From Owenia fusiformis (taxonomy: Eukaryota > Annelida > Polychaeta > Sabellida > Oweniidae), in assembly GCA_903813345.2 (NCBI GenBank), contig CAIIXF020000011.1, positions 11,196,842 through 11,256,841 of the forward strand: a stretch of 60,000 bases of DNA, in the 5' to 3' direction. Each line of letters opens with the position of its first letter. Within the stretch, counting starts at the first letter, position 1. A program made the position numbers and the translations under genes. Under the pieces are notes generated by a model. It made no database searches. It was not told the origin of the DNA and saw nothing but the letters and a program-made list of their open reading frames with translations. This document shows positions 12,641-23,700 of this stretch, in pieces.

Positions 12641-14598
12641 TTTAATTTTTCGTTAAATATGTTAAAACCTCTTGTCCGTTATGAAAGATCTGTATTTCAT
12701 TTGAACCTGATTTTCCATGGCTTAGAGTTTTAACAAATATTTTTTTTGAAACATCACTATTTGTATGAGTTATCTATTTTAAATAAAAAATCGTCAAAAA
12801 TCATGTAAACACAGCCACCAAAGTATTTAATTTTGAAATTGGTATATGATTCGCATACAATAGCATAGATGCGAGTAGGAAGTTACCAATTTCACCACCA
12901 GGTGGCTCGTTCGGGTCAGATAACATGGCGGGTATAGTAGAAAGTTCCCTTTAACTTAAATTACATCTGTTTTAGTGGTTCAATTTTCATATAACCCTTA
13001 TGTATTAAATAGTTATGAAAATTAAAATATGTCCAGAAAAGGAAAATGTTATCTGTCCAATACAAGAAAAGATATTTCACTCTTTGTGATTTTGTAACAT
13101 GGGGTCTATGGGGTATCAACCCGAACTAGAAGTCACATTTTCAAAACAAATTTAATTTTCAAAGTTGATAAACAATTTTCGAAATCATATTTCAAGAAGT
13201 ACTTTTCGCGTAGATTTCAAATATGACATCAGTTTGACTGAATTAAAAAAAATATAATGACGTAAATCAAGATTATTTCTACTCACACCTAGTCTATTCT
13301 TGAAGGTGCTAAAACAATAAACCCCTCCTCAGATGAAGAAGACAGTCTTTCGAAACTCGACTTCATCCCTTTTACTCTATTCACAACCCGGCCAGCATGT
13401 ATAAGATAACACTTATTTTGAAAAAGTATAGTTATAAGTTTATTTCTATTCATGTATATGGATAAACATGTATTGTTCAGGTCATCTTATAAGCAACAAT
13501 ATTTACATGGCATTGAAACTGTTCATATATATTTGGTATATTTGTGGATTATAATCAATACCAATGATTTTCCCGATTTCCATGTGCTATGGAATTATCG
13601 TGAATCATGCCTTTTCAAGAATAAATTCACATAATCGTCAGAAACAATAGGCGTTTGCAAAAAGCAATTTCAGTTTTTCGCACAGAATATACGAACATTT
13701 TTGTAAGCAATTAAAAAAATAGAACTTCACGATATTTCTTAACTGATAACTTTAAAACGATCAGTTTTGCACACAATTTGACAAACAAACTTGAAGAATT
13801 ATTATACTATTTTTACGAAGTAACTTATGCTCCATATATGAGCAACAGCATATATATGAAATGGACGGATAGTTTATGTACATTTAGACTCTTATAGTAC
13901 AATTTCTGCATAGGGGTTTATTGTGCAATTCGTATCACAGTTGGAGACGCACTGTCACATTGTACTATAGTTCTATTATTTAATATATTATACTTTATTA
14001 CAAATTATTTTCCAATACTGATGACGCTACTGAAGTACAAAACTAGTATTCCACTTTCCTTTTGACCTATTACCATTCAATAAATTGGCCATATGAAAAG
14101 TGCGATATTGCTTGATTATACATCTTTTTGCATTTTATATGCATGATATTATGGACACAGTTTTCAGAATATAAGAAGACAAGGCTTGTACAATCGAAGG
14201 GATTTGATCTAAATACGACAAAAAGCTATGTTAAAAGTATGATCCATTTCACAAAAAGTTCAATTAAGGCAGGATCTTTCTATATACATATCAAATACAG
14301 GGAACACAACGAAATTATGTTCCATTGTTCTGCGTTATCTGATTATCTTTTTTCTCTGTATACCGTATACTGCTAGAAAGTCACAATATTAATATCGAAT
14401 CTTAATTCAGTTTCCAATAATCATCGAAATTAATGTGTTGAGAGAATTTCATTTTAATCAAGCCAGTAACGATCTCTTAAAGTGCTAATCGCGTCAATTA
14501 TTGATATCAAATATATTAAGTTTAAATTCAGTGTTTTTTCATTATTGCAATTTTCAATTATGTGCCATTTTGTCGCAAAATTTCCCATGCCAAACATG
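12641..14598. other. Gene-free stretch downstream of the Tyr-rich membrane protein gene
   Basis: No exon is supported. Near 13320-13390 is GATGAAGAAGACAGTCTTTCG, a motif style often seen at the 3' ends of invertebrate retroelements, but no reverse transcriptase frame accompanies it. Confidence 0.4.
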
Positions 14599-14604
14599 TT
14601 TATT
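14599..14604 (-). terminator. Candidate polyadenylation signal (AATAAA on the minus strand)
   Basis: It lies about 110 bases after the stop codon of the Tyr/Pro-rich membrane protein gene. Its position is plausible, but other A-rich hexamers occur nearby. Confidence 0.4.
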
Positions 14605-14713
14605 TGTGTGTTTTCGAATACAGTGTGTAATAAATTGTAATATTGTAAACGTTCTGTTGTATAGTTCTTTGCCGATATAAATATACATAATATTGAATTA
14701 GGAACTCAAGGCA

Positions 14714-17700
14714 TTAATATCGTTGATCCGGTGGTGGGGGTGCAGGTCCAGATTGCCCTCCGTACGCTGCCGGAGGAGGGGGCGGCGCGTACATATTTGG
14801 TGGTGGAGGAGGATAAGCAGGGTCGTTCATTCCACCAGGAGGGGGTCCCATCTTTCCAGGAGGCGGTGGTCCGGGGGGAGGTGGTCCTCGAGGAGGTCCC
14901 ATTGGTCCTGGTTGCGCTGAAATAATATTTCAATTTAGATATATTATTGACCACAATTTAAATACATTTTGATGGAAGACAATAAACATTCATCGAAAAC
15001 TACATGTATATAAATGACAGAGTTAATATAGGTGATATAGGTAACAGAATCAATTTATATAACACAGGGTGGAAACGTCTATTTTTTGAAAAAGTGTCGG
15101 TGTATGCCGTTTTGCAAAGAAACAAAAAATCATATCCATATACAAAAAACGGTTAAAGGTTAGTTTGGTAATGCATGCCTTGTTGAACGAAAAATTAACG
15201 AACGTTTTTGTTGCTTTTCTTCTATGAGGAATTTATAATTTTCTTTCGTTTTAACAATAATTCAATCTCAAAAATTCTGCTATTCACAATGACTTCCTAT
15301 TGATACGATTGGTTATGCGATAGTCACATAACTTCACATTTTTGTTTAATAGTCTTGTCCTCTAAAGACGTCCCGTGATTTTAGATTGCATCTGAGCTAT
15401 CATAAGGATTTGTGCAACACCTCTTTTAGAAGTTCTCTGAGAAAGAAGATGTAATATACTATAGTATATGACGTGTTCTTGATATAATAACGAACTTCAC
15501 GTCTTGGAAATGTTCAATCAGAATAGCTTGTATCATTTCCAAATCACACATGCCACATCAAATCCAAACGACACAAGGTGTGGGTTCATATAGCTTTTTG
15601 GCTATTGCAAAAGTGTTGTTCACCTAAGTGTCACTTACAAAAAGTCGAGTCAATTCGCTTGCTTACGGACAACTAATCCCTAGACAACTCATCCCTGGAC
15701 AACTTCGCCCATAGACAAGTCACTTTCTAGACAACTCATCCACTGCACCTCGACCCCTAGGACAACTCATCCTTGTTAGGCATTTGTTTGAATCTTAGTG
15801 TATATCAAAGTATCAATTCCTATTTGATCTTGCAATGTTTTTGCTATGAACATGATGAACCTTTTGAACTCGAATAGACATTACATGAACATTACATGGA
15901 CTTTTTGAATGAATACATTAATCCCAAAATGCTCAAATATATATATTTTTATTGATAATCATAGCATTTGGATAATTAGTATCTCACACTCAAATATATA
16001 TCAGTATCTCTTAAAGTGGGAATATCGATTGCTGAGTCGTATCCAATGATCCTGGGCCTATCGTAAAATGAAAGCTTTGAATATGTTGTTGCCTTAAAAA
16101 TGTATCTATTTTCCATGTATGCAACTAGAATTTGCGCACATACCTTATAACGATCGATAATGGCAAAGGAAAATCCTCTAATTCTTCGTCATAATTTCTC
16201 CTTCGACGTCCGCCATTTTTTATTAAACCGGAAGTTTGTTCTCTGACGTCCGCGCAATGTTTTTTCACTTTTATTTCAGATTACGCTTCGGATTCAACAT
16301 TTAATGCTTTCTAATATTAATTAAGTGTTTTCTATCAGAAAGATTTCATAAAAAGACTCACACTATCAGAGATTTTATCGATTCGAGCAGCCAGAAAAAT
16401 TAGTTTCAATTTCACCCGCTAGGTGTTTCGACGTCGACTTGGAAAGAATTTGAAAAATCTATGAGTGGGACTCCTTGTATGAAATTGTAGATTCTAAACG
16501 ATTTGCCAGTTCTACTGGTTGATGAATATTGCCATATGCATACATTTTTATAAAATAGGAATAAGGAAGAAGACGTTGGACCAAACTTCACCCCGATAGC
16601 TCAGAAAAGGTAAAATTTCTCCATTTTTCTCTCCACAGACCTTAGAGCCGCTTTAATTTCATAATCTACCATAACATTTAGATAATGTCATCCTAGTGTT
16701 CGACAAACAATGTTTCACGTGTGTCTGCTACTTTCATAATAATTCCATTGTCTAAATAGTTAAAACAATGTTAACAATAGTCAAGATGAATCATCCCTGA
16801 TCAGGATGACAAGAAATCTCAATGTTTTAGGCTATTTTTGAAAAAATGTATTTGAATCGTTTGCATCTGTAACGCATCGATCGATGGAGAACCTTTTATT
16901 ACCCTGATTTACAGGGCTAGTCAATGGGATGAAGCTATCAATAAGTATGTTACAAAAGATGGGTGGCACTTTTTGTGTAGAATCCAGAGGCGTCTGCATA
17001 GGAATAGAATCTTGTAATGCTCATAAAGGAGTATGCGTTAAGCTAGTCATCTGAAACTTCTTGTGGAACTGCTCCATGGAGTATATGTTTTCTATGCCAA
17101 AGAACAAGTCAGAATTTATACAGACAAAAAGGTAATGCTACATTACGTCGTGGATGGGTGCACCCTTGGTATACGCAGCTAACGAAAATTGACCGGTACG
17201 GGTCAAAAGCTGGACCGGTACGGGTTAACGGTTTTATTTGAATTTAAAATAGCCATAACTTGCTCAATATTGACTTCCTCTTGTCTAATTTGAAATATAT
17301 GATGCCTCCCGATGCTTTTAAGTACCCCAATTTTTTACAGATTTTTAAACGGACCAAAACTCTCTAAATGCGCATTTATGCTCTTTTCTCTCGAGAACGA
17401 CTGTCTCATTTTCACGATAACTTTTATTTAGTACTTCTAACATATAAGATATATTTTTCCCCATCAAGGTATGATGTAAATGACATGCTATTTACATCTT
17501 GTGAGTTTCAATGACGCGCGTTTGATTTTATAAAAAATGCCAAACTTTGTGACAAAGAATTTCATCAGCTATTGCCCCGAACCGGTCCATCTTCTCGCTG
17601 CAAGCAGATTGCCCCGAACCGGTCCGTCTTCTCGCTGCAAGCAGGATGAAATTGGTTGTCACAAAGTTTGGCATTTTTTATAAAATCAAACGCGCGTCAT

Positions 17701-20700
17701 TGAAACTCACAAGATGTAAATAGCATGTCATTTACATCATACCTTGATGGGGAAAAATAGATCTTATATGTTAGAAGTACTAAATAAAAGTTAGCGCATT
17801 TAGAGAGTTTTGGTCCGTTTAAAAATCTGTAAAAAATTGGGGTTCTTAAAAGCATCGGGAGGCATCATATATTTCAAATTAGACATGAGGAAGTCAATAT
17901 TGAGCAAGTTATGGCTGTTTTAAATTCAAATAAAACCCTTAACCCGTACCGGTCCAGCTTTTGACCCGTACCGGTCAATTTTCGTTAGCTGCGTATACCA
18001 AGGGTGTGGGTGGTGTGTTTTGTGTGTCATACTGTCTATACTATATATAAATGTAAAAAGGTTTTATCTCCAATTTGAACTATGACATTTGAATGTAAAA
18101 TGTTTTATCTCAAGCATGGAATAAGAGAATCATATTATATCAGTAATTATGTTCATCAAATAAAGGACATAGAACCTTATTGCCTTTGGAATCTCCTTTT
18201 TTGTTTGAGCTTTTAAACATTCATTTTTGAAAAGAGCATTGTGAATCTAGGGGAAATCTACTCTTACATGAAATTGACCAAAATTGGTAGTTAGAACCTT
18301 CCTTGTAGTAGTGAAGAGACGATACCGTAAGAATTCTGGGAAAAGCCAAAAAATCAGGGTTTCGGTGCAAAATGGGACTAGTTCATAAAAATATACTGGT
18401 TAAAGATCAACAATAAAACAGCAACTCCACTGAGTAGCCAATCCCGTCGAGCAAACAATATTGATCAAATCAATCATTTTGAACTTAACATTTGTTGGCC
18501 ATTTTGAATTCAGCAGCCATCTTATTTTCTTCCTATGTCCCTAATGCATCAGAATATACCATTTGAACCAAATATGTCAACTGTTAAATGTGAGTTATCA
18601 AAAATTACTATATTTTACGAAAAATTTAAGTAATTCTGAAATCAGTGGCCATTTGGAAATTCCTTCTTAAGGAGAGTCGTGTGTCCCTATGGCATCAGTT
18701 AGTATATAAAATTTGAACCAAATCCATTGACTATCATACTGTCAATAAATTAATCAAGTTGAATACATATTTTAATATTCAAATCTTGATAACTAATTCC
18801 TTAATATCATTAATTAACTTTTAAAAAACTTCGTTCATATCACATTTAATATTTTACAGTCCATGTAGTTCAAATATAGTTTTAATCCCAAGATTGTTTG
18901 AGGGATTATGTGGCAAGGGACGAGTCTGAGTTTTCTCGGGAATGAGTTGTCCAGGGGATGAGTTTTCTAGGGGTTAAGTTGTCCAGTTACCAAAGTGCTC
19001 ACGTTAACATGTAAATACGAAATGATCATGCTATAATACAATTGCTAGCAAAGCAATATCCTGTAACTTTGTTTATTTTGGCGCCCAATCTCTGACCCGT
19101 GAGTAAAAATGTTTGAAATCCTAGTACATGTAATCGTGGCAGTCAAAATTCGACTAGGTATAATTTCGTAAATAGCGTCAAAATAACCAAAGTTACAGTA
19201 TAAAATAGGTGACATGCCATGTATTGAAAACCTACCTCCATAAAATCTCGGTGGCTGACCAACTTAGAAGCAATAATTAATGAAGGAAATAGTAAATAGA
19301 TGTGCAGTAAGATTCATTAAAATCAACATTTCACACAGATAAAATCAGGATGCTTGATAACCTTGCCCAAGTCGGTATTATCTCGTATTTATCTTGAATT
19401 TCAATTATATAGAATAAAATTAAAATAAAAAATAAAAAAGACACCGATTTAGGCAAGGCTAGATGCTTGATATACAAACTTTTGATTTTTAAATTTTGAC
19501 AATCATCTAAAATTGTCAAATGTAATATGTCACATTTTTTGAACTTATAATATCTGATCTTAACCCCTTTTTATCCACGTACCTCCATATTGACCATATC
19601 CTTGAACAGCTGTTGAAGGGGAAAAGAAAATTCAAAAAAGCAATTAGTTATGTTGGCTGTAGTATCACATGGTATCATAGTATCATTTACTGTTATTGAA
19701 AATTGTATATCGGATGTACGTTTGGCCCTAAAGGGCATCAGTACTAATAAAATCCTATCATGGAAAAGTTATTCAGAACAATAACCGAGTTTTTATTTTC
19801 ATAACCAATTTATATATTGTTTACCAATACAGAAAATATGGTCCGGTTAAAACCCCACACCCTAGGGTGTATGGTCCATACATTGGACCATATATTCAGG
19901 GCGACTATATTTACTCTGACACCGTAATACTACTTTTAATAATGGTAATATGAAATGACATAATCTAATTTCCAATCGTTAATCTCCACAAAAAGGCAAA
20001 TTAAATGGTTTTAAAAACTGTGTTTGCACCCACGGTTTTTAATCTAAAAGCATCTTTATAGTATAAAAACTTATTTTTGTAAACTCATTAATTTCGTTAA
20101 GAGGTTAATCATTACAAAAAAGTTCGAACAACTACACATATTCCAATCAGGAGTTAGGATTGACAATCCTTTATAGGAGTATGCGGTTATGTTACACCGT
20201 ATGTGTTAACCTATTGTTAGTCAAAAATAGAACTGATTCAACCTACAGCTAGTACTTTTAGTTATCATTAAGTCATCAGTAATATGTTTAGCAACATGAA
20301 AAGCCAGCCCTCATTTAAAAGAAACATGAGTGTTCATTGTTGTTATTTTTAGACAATTCACTAGACTGTATGACAATTGTTTACTTACGTGGTTGATAGG
20401 GAGGGGGTTGTCCATATCCCGGGGGTGGGGGACCTGGGGGTGGCCTGTATTGTGTCATAGGGTGTGGCTGTGGCGGTGGTGGATTAACTGGAATATTATA
20501 TACACCATGCACAAGTGAATAATTTATCAAGGCGATATTGTTAAGAATTCTTAAATCAATTTGTGCAACCATGAATATATTGGCATAAAAAGTAAAAGAA
20601 TGAACTACAGGATATTTTACTTTGCAAAGTTTCTGTCAATGGCCTACAGCTGAATAAATTTATTGGTACATTACTTCCAACAGATAATTTGTCAAATATA

Positions 20701-23700
20701 CTGATTACAAGAACTGCTTTTGAGGAAGATCTTCAAGACAAAAATCGAACTTTTATTTAATACTTTTTACTCGATCCTGTGTCGTTTGTAACTCACCAAC
20801 TGTTGTTGTAGCACTTGCTCCTCCAGTATTTATTGTCGCTGAAAATGAAATAGCATTTTGTTATAAACATCCTTAACAACATACTTTCTAGTCACTAGTC
20901 AAATTACTTGATTCGGAATGTCAGGAATCAATTAATAGCATCGCAGAGTTATCATAATTCCAACAGACTGGTATAAATGAAGTATATAATGCCCGCTACG
21001 TGATAAATACATTCGAAAGGGATCGGGAGTTTTGTTAAATGACTATTTCTTATTGTAAAATATTGCACTGCTTGTACAGTAAAACCTGTCTGATCCGAAC
21101 ACCATTGGGACCGGATAAAAGCGTTCAGATTAGGGGGTGTTCACATTTCAAGGTTTTTGCATTCGCAATATTCCGGATTCTGAAGAAATGTGAACACATT
21201 CTCGGTAAATATTTACAGTTCTTTTGACAACATAGCTTTATGGCATTCCTGAAATTTGAAAATTCGATTTAAATGAATCTAGTCATGCTGGAAAGCCCCA
21301 TTATGAAAGAGACCATTCAAGATTATTTCCCAAAGTTTTGATATCATGACAATGTTTGAGCAATTTTGTATGAAACATCAGAAATTTTATGAAAAGTGTT
21401 CAGATTAGACAGGTGAATTTTTCAAATATGACTATTCACTGTTCAAATTGGGAGGGAGGTGTTCACATTTCAAGTTTTTTTTAACATGGGAGTCAATGGG
21501 AGGAAAAAATGGGACCGAAAAAGTGTTCAGATTGGAAGGTGTTCGGATTAGCCAGGTGTTTAGATATACATGTTCTACTGTACTTAAAGTTGCTGATGAC
21601 TTACTGACGCGTGCCTGGTTCATGTGGGCCTTCTTGCAGCAGATCACAATGATGATGCCGAGTATCACCAGGAACGTAATGGTCCCAACCACTGGGCCCG
21701 CAATCCATCCTCCAACGCTACAATAGAAACAATTGTTGTGACGTTTTAGTGCAGCTCTGGTGACACCATGTAAGTATTATTTTATTTCATTTATTATGCA
21801 GGTTACACTCGCAACCGGATCAAATCTCATTTCGGATCACTTATTTAATTGAATTTGAAATATATTTTCCCCAAATAATGACTGAGAGACAAATAAAAGA
21901 TTTAAATATGAAAGGCTTTATAAGCCATCCAAAGAGACTTTTAGCTGCTACACTTATGAAGGTGGTGTTCCAATGGCTGGCTATACCATGTTTTGCTCTA
22001 TTACTACCAACAAAAAGTTCTAAAAAGCAGGCCCAATGCACTGTTTAGGTACCCCTATTCTTACTACTGAAAATGGATCCTAACAATGCTATCCAACATG
22101 AATCTACTTGTTGAGACTCGATCAACTTGAGTTCTTCTGAGAAAATAAGGATTTCTGCAAGGATGCATTGACCTAACATGGGGACATACACCATTGAACT
22201 TAGCATCAGCACTGGTCCCCACCTGGTTATAAAGACGTTGCGTCAAAAGGATGAACTTCCGGCGAAGGAAATTTTTATTTTCATCATTTTCACCAAGAAG
22301 GAGGTCGATTCGTATCCAAATATTTTACCCTTGGGTTAAGAGTAGCATCCGGTTACTGATTAGAGAATCAGTTACAAGTGTATACGTCCAAGGGCTCCAA
22401 TAATCGAGTGAGAATTCCTCACTTCAGCAACCAGGACGTTAAAATAGGTCATAACATGAAGCAACCAAGACGTTATGAAATTCACCAGATAACGTCCTAG
22501 TTGATGGAGAGAGGAATTCTCACTCGATTATTGGAGCTGATGGATATATTTGCTTGTGACTGCCTATAGCTAGATTTTCAGAAACCCAATGTTATTATTT
22601 ACATACAGGTAAAATATTTGGATGCAAATCGACCTCCTTCTTGGTGAAAATGATAAAGATAAAAATTTCCTCCTACGGAAGTTCATCCATTCAGACATGT
22701 TCAAACAAAATCATTTTTAAATAGTGTTCAAACTCAGTGATTCAATAACTCTCACAGGGTTATAGTCATTGCAAAAGTGGAGAGATTATAATTCATGAAT
22801 TAAGAATGCTGGTTTTCAAATTCAAAGTTAAAAACAGCTTATTCAAGGCTGGAAATCCAAGATAAAATTGTCGGATTTTGGAAATAAGATTAAATAACCG
22901 ACTTTCGAAATCAATGATGAAAATTTCAGACTTTGGAAATCAGAGATGAACATTTCAGATTTTGGAAATCCAATTAACGAATACTGAAATAATTACATTT
23001 TAGGTTCGTAAATAATGTGACGTCTCGGAAAATAAATAGTATTTCTTATGATTTCAACTATTAATTATTTTACACATATCATCCTATATCCTATATCTCA
23101 AGAAGTCCTCGATATAATCATATACCTAGTATAGCCTGAGTAATAATAGTATCCGCTGTAATAGTAGTATGTTGAGTAGCTTCTATATGTACGGTATGTG
23201 TTGTAACTAGTATAGGATCGATATGGTGTATATGTGTATGAGCGATATGTACTATATCTGCTGGGGGCCCTGTAGGTAGAGTAACGACTGTATGCAGCGT
23301 CTGTTAATGTAGAGAAAACTGAAACACACGGGAAAATTCTAAGGGGTTAGAGCAAGCATGCAAGAGACACTGCTGTGTTAGATGCAACTATAGAAGAAAC
23401 TGTTATGTTTAGTAAAACATTGGTAATGCGTATATATTACTATAAGATATTCCGTCAGTATAGTGACAGTGGCCCAGGGCCCACCCCCCCTTTTTGTGGA
23501 CCCGGAAATTTTTCTTATGGCCCTAAAAAATTTTGGGCCCTCAAATTTTGTAGGGCTTCAAAAAATGGGCATCTTTTGGCATCTTTTTGCATTTTCATGC
23601 CAAATTTTCAAAAATGGGCCTTGAATTTTCAAAATTTGGGTCAAATGTTTGGTTTTAGGGGCCCACAATTTTTTCTGAATTATTTTTTCTTTTTTTGTCC

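Larger units (their letters stand above)
14917..19235 (-). other. Last intron of the Tyr/Pro-rich gene, filled with repeats
   Basis: It contains a 16-18-bp subrepeat cluster (15660), the 17161 foldback, the opposite-strand subrepeat cluster (18915) and a small palindrome (19067). Between them I see only AT-rich DNA without conserved frames. Confidence 0.6.

Noticed and set aside
13320-13400. Possible retroelement 3' end (GATGAAGAAGACAGTCTTTCG)
   Set aside because: No reverse transcriptase or endonuclease frame, poly-A tail or target duplication could be tied to it.
14723-14925. Plus-strand frames over the Pro-rich exon
   Set aside because: They are antisense shadows of the GC-rich proline codons; the minus frame has an acceptor, correct phase and a stop.
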